The notes: generated from the letters alone by a model not told the origin. Numbered from the stretch's first letter, positions 1-8,485 are shown. The stretch: 64,000 bases of DNA from JBDREC01 sp043820105 [NCBI: Pseudomonadota bacterium] (GCA_043820105.1 JBDREC010000019.1:29319-93318); one strand, 5' to 3'. Program-made: numbers and translations.

Positions 1-2
1 AT

Positions 3-1301
3 AAGGATAAGATCTATAATCTAATGAAAACTAAATTTAGTTCAAGCGGTAAAGTTGTTATAATCCAAGAAGCCACGGCCCAAAAATACATTGACGGATA
101 TTTCAATACAATTGCTAAAAAGGAAAATAAAACAGCCATAGATACAGCAATGACAAACTTCATAAAAGGTAAGAAAGAATATGATTATGCAAAATTTGGT
201 GATGCCATTAATTCCTTAAAAATTAGCATAGACCTTTATAGTAAGTATTTTGAATTTATAAGAGATAATAAAGACTTCCTTGAAGCTAATTTATATTTAG
301 CTCTATCCTTAATCGCAACTGATGATCCGACAAACGCAAAGTTAGTTTTTGAAAATATATTTAAATATGATAATGAATATATATTAGATTCTAAAAAAGT
401 TCCTCCCAAGGTTGTCCAACTATTTTCTAGAATAAAAAAAGACATTTCAATTTATGACAGAACCACCATTAGGGTCAAATCAAATCCTGATGATGTGAAA
501 ATCTATTTTAATGGAAAATATATTGGCGAAGCTAGATCAAATATTCCTGTATTAATACCAAAAGTATTACCAGGAAGACATCATTTACTAGCTGAGAAAA
601 ATGGCTATAAAACTCAATACAAAACTTTTGTAACCAACAAGGGTGAGATTACTATTGAAACAAATCTTGAAAAATCTAACCCTCAAGAACTTTTCCAGCC
701 ATTTGCTCTCTCTCCTTCTCAAGATTTTTTAACAATAGTTGAAAAGCTAAGCAAAGAATCAAGCCTAAACCCACAATTAGTCCTTTTATCTTCAATAGTT
801 AAAGAAGGAATTGATTACAAACTAAAAGGCCAGTTATATGACATCAGGACAGGAGTATTTACAAAATCATTTAAAGCAAAAATAGGCAGAAACCTTAAGC
901 TTCCTGGAAATGCAGTTGATAACCTCTCAAAAATATTGATTTCCCACATAGATTCAGCTGGGATGTTAAAGGAAAACCCTGTAAAAAGCGAAAAAAGCGA
1001 GCCTCAAAAAGCTGTATCAGCTGATGATAGCCTTAATGATGAAAGTGAAGATTTGTTTGGAGAAGAAAAAGAAACTGAAGCTGGTTTTGAAGAAAAACCA
1101 AAACTTAAGCCAAACACTGAATTCTACCCTGGTTCAAAAATTTCCAATATGGAGTCTGAAGATATTGTAAATCTGGACACAAAAAAAGCAGTGGCATGGG
1201 TAGTTCTCGCCCTATTGCTTGTAGGAGCAGGAGTTGGTGGCTATTTCCTATATCAAGGCACTACTGGCGACGCTTCTGTTTCTATATACGCTCCTGAATA
1301 A
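3..1301 (+). CDS. PEGA-domain protein with TPR-like N-terminus and C-terminal membrane anchor (5' partial)
   Basis: The frame is open from base 3 and the first ATG (base 24) has only a distant AAGGA, so the true start probably lies left of the window. From that ATG, residues 45-140 are helical and TPR-like. Residues about 146-216 form a PEGA domain with the typical VKSNPDDVKIYFNGKYIG opening and a GRHHLLAEKNGY core. An acidic low-complexity linker follows (about 325-365), then one membrane segment near the C-terminus (VAWVVLALLLVGAGVGGYFL). PEGA domains are common in cell-surface proteins of deltaproteobacteria and related groups. The exact function is unknown; a periplasmic or envelope scaffolding role is an inference. 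Confidence 0.75.
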   Translation, partial: KDKIYNLMKTKFSSSGKVVIIQEATAQKYIDGYFNTIAKKENKTAIDTAMTNFIKGKKEYDYAKFGDAINSLKISIDLYSKYFEFIRDNKDFLEANLYLALSLIATDDPTNAKLVFENIFKYDNEYILDSKKVPPKVVQLFSRIKKDISIYDRTTIRVKSNPDDVKIYFNGKYIGEARSNIPVLIPKVLPGRHHLLAEKNGYKTQYKTFVTNKGEITIETNLEKSNPQELFQPFALSPSQDFLTIVEKLSKESSLNPQLVLLSSIVKEGIDYKLKGQLYDIRTGVFTKSFKAKIGRNLKLPGNAVDNLSKILISHIDSAGMLKENPVKSEKSEPQKAVSADDSLNDESEDLFGEEKETEAGFEEKPKLKPNTEFYPGSKISNMESEDIVNLDTKKAVAWVVLALLLVGAGVGGYFLYQGTTGDASVSIYAPE

Positions 1302-1526
1302 TTTATAACACGATAGTAACTTTTTTGCCCACTAAATTTAAGCATCTAAGAGAGCAATCCCCATAGATCCATTGATATTAAAGAGAAATTTTTTTGCCTC
1401 AGAAATTTGACATTTAAAATTATTTGAGTATAAGAGCTCTTTAGTGTTTTATAGATGGAAATAAGTTTTAGGTATTTACTTAATACCGAATACTTATCAC
1501 TACCCCTTATTAAAAGGAGATCGACT

Positions 1527-2132
1527 ATGCCTTATTTATATCTTATCCGACACGGTCAAACAGACTGGAACGAAAAAAAAATCATTATGGGAAAAAAAGA
1601 TATTTCCCTCAACCAAAATGGCAAAACAGAAATCAATACAATTGTTAAAACAATTAATAATGTAAAGTTTGATGCTCTTTATTGCTCTCCAATTAAAAGA
1701 GCTGTAGAGTCTGCTGAACTTATCGCAAAAAAGATAAAGCTTACACCAACATTATGTGAACCATTTACAGAAATTCCACTTGATATGTGGGAAGGTGAAA
1801 AAGCAAAAAAATTAATGGATACTGATGTTAATTTTAAGCTATACTGGAAAAGCCCAGAAAAAGCCATTTTATCTTATGGAAAAAGTATAAAAGATTTTCA
1901 GAAAGACGTATGGAAAGGTGTTTTAGACATTCAAAACAAGCATCCAGAAGGAAACATCTGCATTGTAACACACATGGATACAATCAAAATCATCCTTTGC
2001 AAAACATTGGGCTTAAACATTAAATTTCTACACAGATTAAAAATTCAAAATGGATCTTTATCTATTCTTAATTGTGCCAATGACGACAGTTATTTAGAGG
2101 TATTGAATTATAAACCTGCGAGAAAATTCTAG
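1527..2132 (+). CDS. Histidine phosphatase family protein (phosphoglycerate mutase-like)
   Basis: A 201-residue protein begins LYLIRHGQTDWNE, the RHG motif carrying the phospho-accepting histidine. It has a second histidine in CIVTHMDTIK and an acidic EIPLDMWEG segment, the layout of the histidine phosphatase branch 1 superfamily (cobC/gpmB-like). The frame is open further upstream, but the ATG at 1527 has a strong AAAAGGAGA six bases before it, so this start is preferred. The substrate cannot be read from sequence: alpha-ribazole phosphate, phosphoglycerate and other sugar phosphates are all possible. It is followed by a strong intrinsic terminator at 2241-2286 and appears to be monocistronic. 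Confidence 0.85.
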   Translation: MPYLYLIRHGQTDWNEKKIIMGKKDISLNQNGKTEINTIVKTINNVKFDALYCSPIKRAVESAELIAKKIKLTPTLCEPFTEIPLDMWEGEKAKKLMDTDVNFKLYWKSPEKAILSYGKSIKDFQKDVWKGVLDIQNKHPEGNICIVTHMDTIKIILCKTLGLNIKFLHRLKIQNGSLSILNCANDDSYLEVLNYKPARKF

Positions 2133-2145
2133 GACTTTTTTATTG

Positions 2146-2177
2146 CATACCTTATCGTGAATACATACCTTATCGTG
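2146..2177. repeat. Two direct copies of CATACCTTATCGTG
   Basis: The 14-mer occurs at 2146-2159 and again at 2164-2177, an 18-base period, just downstream of the phosphatase gene. No function is visible. Confidence 0.7.
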
Positions 2178-2206
2178 CGAACTTAATCTTGAATGAAATA
2201 ATGAGA

Positions 2207-2240
2207 ATAATTAATAATCAATTTTCAATTTTCAATTGTT
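2207..2240. repeat. AT-rich heptamer array (TCAATTT-type)
   Basis: Tandem TCAATTT units, degenerate to the left as TTAATAA-like units, sit between the phosphatase gene and its terminator. The period is seven bases. Confidence 0.55.
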
Positions 2241-2286
2241 TAAAAAAAAAGGCCACTAACAAACATTGTTAGTGGCCTTTTTTTTT
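2241..2286 (+). terminator. Strong, probably bidirectional rho-independent terminator
   Basis: A perfect 12-bp stem (GGCCACTAACAA, 2251-2262, with its complement at 2266-2277) is flanked by an A-run on the left and a run of nine T on the right. It can therefore stop transcription from the phosphatase gene on the plus strand and from the tRNA-Asn/mglA side on the minus strand. Confidence 0.9.
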
Positions 2287-2289
2287 AAA

Positions 2290-2362
2290 CTCTGGTGGAG
2301 GGACTTGAACCCCCGACCCATTGGTTAACAGCCAATTGCTCTACCAACTGAGCTACACCAGA
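2290..2362 (-). tRNA. tRNA-Asn (GTT)
   Basis: The complement folds as a 73-base tRNA. The acceptor is TCTGGTG pairing with CACCAGA, with discriminator G. The D-arm is GCTCAGTTGGTAGAGC, the anticodon loop contains CTGTTAA (anticodon GTT, asparagine), and the T-arm is GGGGGTTCAAGTCCCTC. The CCA end is not encoded. It lies downstream of mglA on the same strand and upstream of the bidirectional terminator. Confidence 0.95.
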
Positions 2363-2421
2363 TCGCTAGACAAAAGTGCGAAAACTTCTATATAATTTTA
2401 TTTTTGCTGTCAATAGGAAAT

Positions 2422-3012
2422 CTACTGATTTTCTTTTTTAAATTCATTTAACACTAATTTAGCAATAGCTTTTAAGGATTCAAAAACTCCATCACCATTA
2501 ATTGCAGAAGCCTCAAAATCAGGTTTTTCACCTTGATTAAGCAGATTTTTAAGCTCATCAACAGACATCACATCAGGAAGATCTCTCTTATTATATTGTA
2601 TTATATATGGTATAGAATCAAGATCATAACCATGTTCATTTAAATTAACTGTCAAATTGTCAAAGCTTTCAACATTAGCTTCAGTTCTTTCGATTCTTGA
2701 ATCAGCAATAAAAACAACCCCATCAACACCCTTAAGAATTAGTTTTCTTGAATTATTATAGAAAACCTGTCCTGGCACAGTATAAAGATGGAATCTTGTT
2801 TTAAAACCTTTTATATCACCAAGTGAAAGAGGTAGAAAATCAAAGAATAAAGTTCTATCAGAATCAGTAGCCAAAGATATCATTTTACCTTTAGATTTAG
2901 GTGATACCTTATTGTAGATATACTGTAAGTTGGTTGTTTTTCCGCTTAATCCTGGTCCATAATAAACAACTTTGCAATTTATCTCTTTTGTAGAATAGTT
3001 AATAAATGACAT
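2422..3012 (-). CDS. mglA: MglA-like Ras-family GTPase
   Basis: A 196-residue small GTPase of the MglA type. The P-loop is GPGLSGKTT at residues 19-27. The switch-II region reads TVPGQ at 78-82, the MglA signature in place of the usual DTAGQ, and the guanine-specificity motif is NKRD at 141-144. Known MglA proteins set the polarity of motility or predatory machinery at a cell pole, usually with an MglB roadblock-type GAP. No mglB lies next to it here, so any partner must be elsewhere. The start is supported by GGAG upstream (GGAGATCTTGAATG). The family call is firm; the cellular role in this organism is inferred. Confidence 0.92.
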   Translation of the reverse strand: MSFINYSTKEINCKVVYYGPGLSGKTTNLQYIYNKVSPKSKGKMISLATDSDRTLFFDFLPLSLGDIKGFKTRFHLYTVPGQVFYNNSRKLILKGVDGVVFIADSRIERTEANVESFDNLTVNLNEHGYDLDSIPYIIQYNKRDLPDVMSVDELKNLLNQGEKPDFEASAINGDGVFESLKAIAKLVLNEFKKENQ

Positions 3013-3104
3013 TCAAGATCTCCACAAATTAAAAAAAAATTTAAATACCTATATATGAAAATAACTAAAATACAATTAAAAAGTGCTTTGTCAACATTCT
3101 TTGC

Positions 3105-3695
3105 TTACATTTCTCTTCTTTCTGTTAAAGCCATTTTCAATGTTAAATCATCGATGTATTCAAGATCTGATCCAAAAGGCAAACCAGAAGCTAAGCGTGT
3201 TATTTTTATATTTCTGTTTTTAAGAATACTTGAAATATATAAAGATGTAGCGTCTCCTTTAATATTGGGGTTTAATGCTATAATAATTTCTGTTACAGTA
3301 TTATTTTCAACCTTTTTTAAAAGCTCGTCTATTTTTAAATCAGCAGGATTTATGCCATCAATTGGAGAAATCAAACCATGCAGAACATGATAAATTCCAT
3401 GAAATTCTCGAGTCTTTTCTATTAAAAAAACATCTTCTGGTTCTTTAACAACACACAAAATATTTTTATCTCTTAAACCAGAATCACAAATTTCGCATAT
3501 TTCTTTTTCAGTAAGACAAAAACACATTTTACATAGACGTATTTTTTGCTTAATTTCACAAATCACCTCGGAAAGGCGCTTGTTATAAGCTTCATCTGAT
3601 CTATATATATGATAAGAAATTTTTGAAGCGGATTTTCTGCCTATACCAGGCAATTTGGATAATTCATTTATTAATTCAGAGAGGGGATTTTTCAT
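3105..3695 (-). CDS. recR: Recombination protein RecR
   Basis: A 196-residue protein of normal family length. An N-terminal helix-hairpin-helix contains KLPGIGRKSA, a four-cysteine zinc finger uses Cys55, Cys58, Cys67 and Cys70, and a Toprim domain follows. RecR acts with RecF and RecO to load RecA at single-strand gaps. The start codon overlaps the ybaB stop by four bases, so the two are translationally coupled at the end of the dnaX-ybaB-recR operon. Confidence 0.96.
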   Translation of the reverse strand: MKNPLSELINELSKLPGIGRKSASKISYHIYRSDEAYNKRLSEVICEIKQKIRLCKMCFCLTEKEICEICDSGLRDKNILCVVKEPEDVFLIEKTREFHGIYHVLHGLISPIDGINPADLKIDELLKKVENNTVTEIIIALNPNIKGDATSLYISSILKNRNIKITRLASGLPFGSDLEYIDDLTLKMALTERREM

Positions 3696-4036
3696 ACATT
3701 AAACATATTCTTTAGCATTGATAAATCAAAACCAGTACCTTGCATCATTTCTTCTTCAGCTATTTCCTTGGCCCTGCGATGAGCTTCATTAACAGCCGCT
3801 GCAATTAAATCTTGAATGAGATTAAAATCTGGTTCTTGCCTTAAAGTATCATCAACCTTGATAGACAATATTTCAGATTTTGCATTTGCAAAAACTTTTA
3901 CCATTCCCGCGCCTGAAGAAACCTCAAACTCTACAGTAGCTAGTTTTTCCTGTATTCTTTGCATTTTTTCCTGGATGTTTTTAAATTCCTTCATCATATC
4001 TGCGATATTTCCTAGCTTAGAAAAATCAAAATTCAT
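3692..4036 (-). CDS. ybaB: YbaB/EbfC family nucleoid-associated protein
   Basis: A 114-residue protein with a helical N-terminus (IQEKMQRIQEKLATVEFEVSS), the GAGMVKVFANAKSEILSIKVD core strands, and a C-terminal helix with AAVNEAHRRAKE. This is the typical layout of YbaB/EbfC DNA-binding proteins. It overlaps dnaX upstream and recR downstream by four bases each, the common position for this gene. It probably helps nucleoid organisation or recombination; the precise role is not settled for the family. Confidence 0.95.
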   Translation of the reverse strand: MNFDFSKLGNIADMMKEFKNIQEKMQRIQEKLATVEFEVSSGAGMVKVFANAKSEILSIKVDDTLRQEPDFNLIQDLIAAAVNEAHRRAKEIAEEEMMQGTGFDLSMLKNMFNV

Positions 4037-5694
4037 TTTTTTACTTCCTCTACATTAATTATTTTTCCACCAAATTCTTTTAGAGTATCTTGAACAACTT
4101 TATCTTTTAGATACTCCTTGCCAACATTATTATTCCACTTTTTTTTTGTATCTTTTTTATCTCTTATTACTATTACCTTTTCTGCATCACAAAAAATTGA
4201 AAGATGCTTTTCAACTTCTTTTTTTATTTTCTCCTCGCGCAGCCTGTCTGCCATAAAAAACCCTTTCGGAAAGCTTATCTCAATAATATCATCATCAAAA
4301 TTACTGGCCTCTCCCAATAAGAGCTGAGCGTGAATAATTGGATTTTCCTTTTCAATTGTTTGCAAAAACTGTTTCCACTTATCTGCGTCAGTAACATTGT
4401 CCTTAATTCCTATTGGAGATTGAGCAGGTAAATCAATTGGAGCGGCTACAGCAGAAGAGTTAATTTCATTCTCAACTTTGTTTTCAAATTTATGTCTAAC
4501 TTGTGCAGGCACTTTAAATGATATTTCTTCATTGTTTTCTTTTACTGGATCTTGTTGTACAAATTTGTTTGATTTAATTTTTGCTTCAACATTGTTAAGC
4601 ATCTCAAGAGCAGCACTTATTGGAATAGCTGGTCTAATATTTATTAATTTAATAAAAACAAATTCAATTAAGGTATCAGCAAGCTCGCTTTTAACTATTT
4701 GAAATCGCCACTTATAAAGAATATCAAGCATCTGCTCAATTTCACTAATATCACGCTTTGCCTCAGTTTCAGGATCAACCGCTATATCAATTCTCTTTGA
4801 AACAAGTTTTGAAAGCAAAATATTTCTGATTTCATCTGTTAAAGCATCATAAAAGGTAACTATTTCATAACCATGTGCTAAAAGTTCACGCGTTATTTCT
4901 AAAACCTTTTCAGCCTCTTTAAGATAAATGCTTTTTACAACCTTTCGAATAGAATCATGTGGTGGAATACCTAAAAGGGTTTCAACATCTGCTTCTTCTA
5001 TATTATTTCCAACAAATGAAATTACTTGATCAAAGATAGATTCGGCATCTCTTAAAGAACCATCAGTATATTTTGAAATTAAATGTAAGGCTTCTTCACT
5101 TATTTTAATATTTTCACTTTGTGCTATTTCAAATAGTCTATCTCTAACAACTATTTTACCAATTTTTGAAAATGAAAAATGCTGGCACCTAGATGAAATT
5201 GTTTCAGGCACTTTTTGTGGTTCCGTTGTTGCAAAAATAAACTTAACATGTCTTGGGGGTTCTTCTAAGGTCTTTAAAAGCGCGTTAAAGGCTTCCATTG
5301 TCAGCATGTGCACTTCGTCTATTATATAAATTTTATACTTAGATTTACTAGGCAAATAAGCAACTTTTTCCCTTAGATCTCGAATTTCATCAATACCACG
5401 ATTAGATGCCCCATCAATTTCAATAACATCAGGTGAAAAGCTTTCTTTAATTTCAATGCAAGAATCACAAACCCCGCACGGCTCATGGTCTTCAGGTTTT
5501 TGACAGTTTAAAGCCTTGGCCAACAGCCTTGCCAAAGTAGTCTTACCAACACCACGACTGCCAGAAAAAAGATAAGAATGTGCTACTCTATTATTTAAAA
5601 TAGCGTTTTTCAATGTTTTTTTGATGTGTTCTTGACCTGCTACTTCAGCAAACTTCTGAGGTCTATACTTTCTTGCAAAAACTTGGTAAGTCAA
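4033..5694 (-). CDS. dnaX: DNA polymerase III subunit gamma/tau
   Basis: A 553-residue clamp-loader ATPase. It carries the Walker A motif GSRGVGKTT, the zinc-binding module CGVCDSCIE, the DEVHMLT Walker B-like box, the SRC arginine-finger region, and a longer variable C-terminal domain. DnaX loads the sliding clamp and links the replicase to DnaB. It is the first protein gene of the block dnaX-ybaB-recR and lies 82 bases after the SRP RNA on the same strand. I did not find a convincing programmed frameshift signal, so a separate gamma form is not claimed. Confidence 0.97.
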   Translation of the reverse strand: MTYQVFARKYRPQKFAEVAGQEHIKKTLKNAILNNRVAHSYLFSGSRGVGKTTLARLLAKALNCQKPEDHEPCGVCDSCIEIKESFSPDVIEIDGASNRGIDEIRDLREKVAYLPSKSKYKIYIIDEVHMLTMEAFNALLKTLEEPPRHVKFIFATTEPQKVPETISSRCQHFSFSKIGKIVVRDRLFEIAQSENIKISEEALHLISKYTDGSLRDAESIFDQVISFVGNNIEEADVETLLGIPPHDSIRKVVKSIYLKEAEKVLEITRELLAHGYEIVTFYDALTDEIRNILLSKLVSKRIDIAVDPETEAKRDISEIEQMLDILYKWRFQIVKSELADTLIEFVFIKLINIRPAIPISAALEMLNNVEAKIKSNKFVQQDPVKENNEEISFKVPAQVRHKFENKVENEINSSAVAAPIDLPAQSPIGIKDNVTDADKWKQFLQTIEKENPIIHAQLLLGEASNFDDDIIEISFPKGFFMADRLREEKIKKEVEKHLSIFCDAEKVIVIRDKKDTKKKWNNNVGKEYLKDKVVQDTLKEFGGKIINVEEVKK

Positions 5695-5718
5695 AATAAA
5701 CCTTCTTATAAAATAAAA

Positions 5719-5873
5719 TCACTTTCTTTTCGTGAGTGCTGATCTACGTCTTCCTAAAAATCAAATATGATTTTCAGGGTGCTGCGCACCCAAAAGAGGA
5801 CGTTACCGCTGCTTCCTTCCGGACCTGACGGATTCTCGCCATTATGCCGAGCAGCACCCAGAAAAGAAAGTGA
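5719..5873 (-). other. 13-bp perfect inverted repeat enclosing the SRP RNA
   Basis: TCACTTTCTTTTC at 5719-5731 is exactly complementary to GAAAAGAAAGTGA at 5861-5873. The two arms bracket the SRP RNA, and the 5' arm (minus strand) stops one base before the mature helix. A precursor could fold into an extended stem holding both ends of the RNA, as in processing stems. Function is inferred. Confidence 0.6.
5777..5859 (-). ncRNA. ffs: Small bacterial SRP RNA (4.5S type)
   Basis: The minus strand starts GGGTGCTGC and ends GCAGCACCC, which closes the terminal helix. It contains the conserved GGTCCGGAAGGAAGCAGC region with its GGAA tetraloop and the asymmetric loop bound by Ffh. The length of about 83 bases fits the short 4.5S-like form without an Alu domain. 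Its position between tadA and dnaX matches a gene order seen in many bacteria. Confidence 0.95.
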
Positions 5874-6051
5874 GATGTCGCATAAAATAGTACCTTTTTC
5901 CTAAATGTCAATCCATAAACATAAACATAACATTGCACTACTTATTTTTTATGAAAATCTCAGAGAAGTTAAATGAAATCTCGACCTTTAATTGTTTTTA
6001 ACTTGGAAATTTCATTTTACTTATACTTGGAAAATGGCCAGGTGAGATCAA

Positions 6052-6089
6052 GGGCAAAATCCTCGCAGGGGATTTTGACCCGTCTTTTT
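6052..6089 (+). terminator. Orphan terminator-like hairpin
   Basis: GGGCAAAATCC (6052-6062) pairs with GGATTTTGACCC, with one bulged base, and is followed by CGTCTTTTTTT. It has the form of a plus-strand intrinsic terminator, but no plus-strand gene lies upstream. The surrounding spacer (5874-6146) contains no other recognisable feature; an unannotated plus-strand small RNA is possible. Confidence 0.4.
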
Positions 6090-6146
6090 TTGAGTTAAAC
6101 ACCCGATTTCCTTTTCTAAAATCAGGCAAGCGCGCAAATTTCGAAA

Positions 6147-6593
6147 CTATCTTCTATTCGCGAAAAACTCTTTCATCAATACAGCACATTCACTTTCCAT
6201 AATTCCGGAAACAACTTCCACTTGATGATTAAGTCGAATATCTTTATGGATAGAATAAAGGCTCCCAAAAGCGCCCCACTTGGGATCTTGGGCACCAAAA
6301 ACTACTTTGGCAATTCTTGCGTTAATAATGGCTCCTGCGCACATTATACATGGTTCAATAGTTGTATATAAAACTGCTCCATTTAATCGATAATTTCCGG
6401 TTTTCTTGCAGGCATCTTTAATCGCATTAATTTCAGCGTGAGCACTTGGATCATTATTTGTGATAACTGAATTATGCTTTTTTGATAATATTTTATCCTC
6501 TAATACGATTATTGCTCCAATTGGAACCTCATTTTTTAACTCAGCATTTTTAGCTTCGATTAAAGCTAATGTCATATATTCTTCATTATCCAT
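6147..6593 (-). CDS. tadA: tRNA-specific adenosine deaminase
   Basis: A 148-residue zinc deaminase with HAE at residues 52-54 (zinc ligand His52 and proton shuttle Glu54) and PCIMC at 81-85 (Cys82 and Cys85). TadA converts the wobble adenosine of tRNA-Arg(ACG) to inosine. The NxxxAHAE context and overall length match TadA rather than cytidine or guanine deaminases. It stands upstream of the SRP RNA and dnaX on the same strand, a conserved neighbourhood. No clear Shine-Dalgarno sequence precedes the ATG. Confidence 0.95.
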   Translation of the reverse strand: MDNEEYMTLALIEAKNAELKNEVPIGAIIVLEDKILSKKHNSVITNNDPSAHAEINAIKDACKKTGNYRLNGAVLYTTIEPCIMCAGAIINARIAKVVFGAQDPKWGAFGSLYSIHKDIRLNHQVEVVSGIMESECAVLMKEFFANRR

Positions 6594-6668
6594 AGCTTAA
6601 TAAGTAAAACAGCTAATATTTAATTACAAGAAAATTGCAGATTCTTATTAATAGAAGCCATATTCCAC

Positions 6669-6698
6669 TTGACAGAACTTGCTAAACGACTATATATA
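6669..6698 (+). promoter_or_regulatory. Predicted sigma-70 promoter for the cold-shock/Sm gene
   Basis: A perfect TTGACA at 6669-6674 is followed by TATATA at 6691 or 6693 (spacing 16 or 18), about 45 bases before the start codon at 6741. Confidence 0.6.
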
Positions 6699-6740
6699 AC
6701 TACTTAAAATTGTTATTTATTAATTTCCCGGGGTCATCAA

Positions 6741-7472
6741 ATGAGTGAATCAGAAAAACAGGTCGAGCTGCAAATCGGTCGAATTAAATGGTTTGATGAA
6801 AATAAAAGCTTTGGATTTATTCTTACAAATGATGGAAAAGAGGTTTTTGTTCATCGAAAATATGTTAAAAATTTTAAAAAATATTCATTGATTGAAGGCG
6901 ATGAAGTTCAATTTGAAATGTTTAAAACTGACGACGGAGTTCAAGCCAAGAATGTTGAAAAACTAGGTATCGCCACTGAAGAAGCAGCAAGAGAAAGAAA
7001 ACAGGCTGAACGCTATCTTGCAAATATAATGAGACGAAAATCTCGTCTTACATTTAAACTTACTGGCAGAAGAACAATTAATGGTTTAGTTAATGAAGTA
7101 AAATCTTATGATTTCGTTGTAGCCTTATCAAGAGAAGAAACAATTGAAGTCAAAAAAATTGAAACCAAATGTATTTATAAATACTCAAATGGTGGTCCAA
7201 TTTCAAAGCTAATAAAAGTTGATGAAATGACCCGTAGAAAAAAACTAATGCCATCTGAAAAAATAAAAGACAGATATTTCATACCTAATATTTTACTAGA
7301 AGAAACTGTAAAAAACTCAAAAGAAGTTACTGTTACTTTAAGTGATGGAGAGGTTATTAAAGGGCCTATAAGCTGGTTTACAAAATATGAAATGCTAATC
7401 GCAGTCAGCCCAAGACTAAAGGTTTTAGTTTTTAGACACTCTGTTGTAGACTTCAAAGTAAAATTCGATTAA
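6741..7472 (+). CDS. Cold-shock domain protein with two C-terminal Sm/Hfq-like repeats
   Basis: A 243-residue predicted RNA-binding protein. Residues 11-77 are a cold-shock domain with RNP1-like KSFGFI (22-27) and RNP2-like VFVH (35-38). After a charged helical linker (78-98), residues about 100-148 read like an Sm fold: LTFKLTGRRTINGLVNEV, then YDFVVAL. Residues about 192-240 repeat the pattern with VTVTLSDGEVIKGPI, a KYEMLIAV strand and RHSVVDF, which resembles the Hfq KHAIS box. The cold-shock assignment is firm and the two Sm repeats rest on pattern. Its 3' end overlaps the convergent radical SAM gene by four bases. A post-transcriptional chaperone role is inferred. Confidence 0.8.
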   Translation: MSESEKQVELQIGRIKWFDENKSFGFILTNDGKEVFVHRKYVKNFKKYSLIEGDEVQFEMFKTDDGVQAKNVEKLGIATEEAARERKQAERYLANIMRRKSRLTFKLTGRRTINGLVNEVKSYDFVVALSREETIEVKKIETKCIYKYSNGGPISKLIKVDEMTRRKKLMPSEKIKDRYFIPNILLEETVKNSKEVTVTLSDGEVIKGPISWFTKYEMLIAVSPRLKVLVFRHSVVDFKVKFD

Positions 7473-8476
7473 TAAAAAACGCCTGGTATCCCTTTCCCAC
7501 AATACTCGCACTTACCATCAGTAATATTTATTTCTGATATCCTATATCCAAATCTGTTAATTAACTCCTTATCACAATCAGGACAATAGGTATTAGCATT
7601 GGTATCACCGGGAACATTTCCAATGTAAATATATTCAAGATCTGAGTTTTTGCCTATTTCAATTGCCTTTCTAAATTTTTCAATGTTCGTAGGATGTCGA
7701 TCTTGGATTTTGTAATTTGGATAAAACCTTGAAATATGCCATGGCGTTTTTTTATCAACTGAGGCAATAAATTCCGCAATATTTTTTATTTCAGCTTCAG
7801 AATCATTTAGCCCAGTGACTAATAAAGTAGTTATTTCAAGCCAAATCCCTTTATCTTTTAGAAACTTTATATTATCACAGACTGCTTCAAGATTTGCACC
7901 TGTGTATTTCTTATAAGTTTCATCATTAAAAAATTTTAAATCAATGTTACAAGCATCTAAAAACGGCAAAATATAAGCAATCGCTTCTTTTGACATAAAA
8001 CCATTTGTAACAAAGATATTTTTTATTCCTTCTTTTGAAGCAAGCTTTGCAACATCATAGGCATACTCAATAAAAACAGTTGGTTCAGTATAGGTATAAG
8101 CAATAGTTTCGCATCCTGCTTGCTTTGCCATTTTAACAATTTCATCAGGCTTGTGATATTCGCCATAAATTAAGCCATCACTAATTTGTGAAATATTATG
8201 ATTTTGGCAAAACAGGCATTTTAAGTTACATCCAACTGTAGCTATTGAAAATGATTTTGAACCTGGATAATAATGATAAAGAGGCTTTTTTTCAATTGGA
8301 TCAATACTAGCAGCACACAACTTTCCATAAACTAAAGAATATAGTTTTCCAGTAAAATTTTGTCTAACATTGCATAGACCGAATTTGTTTTCTGGAATTA
8401 CACAATTATGATTGCAAAGATTACATTGAACTTTGTTTTTTTCCAAGGGTTTATAAAAGAGTGCTTCTTTGTCCAC
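7469..8476 (-). CDS. amrS: AmmeMemoRadiSam system radical SAM enzyme (AmrS-like)
   Basis: A 335-residue radical SAM protein. An N-terminal cysteine-rich segment (CNLCNHNCVIPENKFGLCNV) precedes the GCNLKCLFCQN cluster motif that binds the 4Fe-4S/SAM centre. The C-terminus adds a zinc-ribbon-like module (YCPDCDKEL and KCEYCGKG). This order matches the AmrS family, described as part of a three-gene AMMECR1-Memo-radical SAM set, but neither partner gene is adjacent. Biochemical function is unknown. Translation starts at GTG (8474-8476) with AAGGAG eight bases upstream, and that Shine-Dalgarno lies at the edge of an 8-base repeat array. Confidence 0.88.
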   Translation of the reverse strand: MDKEALFYKPLEKNKVQCNLCNHNCVIPENKFGLCNVRQNFTGKLYSLVYGKLCAASIDPIEKKPLYHYYPGSKSFSIATVGCNLKCLFCQNHNISQISDGLIYGEYHKPDEIVKMAKQAGCETIAYTYTEPTVFIEYAYDVAKLASKEGIKNIFVTNGFMSKEAIAYILPFLDACNIDLKFFNDETYKKYTGANLEAVCDNIKFLKDKGIWLEITTLLVTGLNDSEAEIKNIAEFIASVDKKTPWHISRFYPNYKIQDRHPTNIEKFRKAIEIGKNSDLEYIYIGNVPGDTNANTYCPDCDKELINRFGYRISEINITDGKCEYCGKGIPGVFY

Positions 8477-8485
8477 TGTTGAAAC

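Noticed and set aside
3055-3390. Plus-strand frame opposite recR
   Set aside because: Antisense shadow of the conserved recR gene.
4033-5694. Programmed frameshift in dnaX giving a gamma form
   Set aside because: A-rich stretches exist, but I saw no slippery heptamer with a stable downstream hairpin at the right place.
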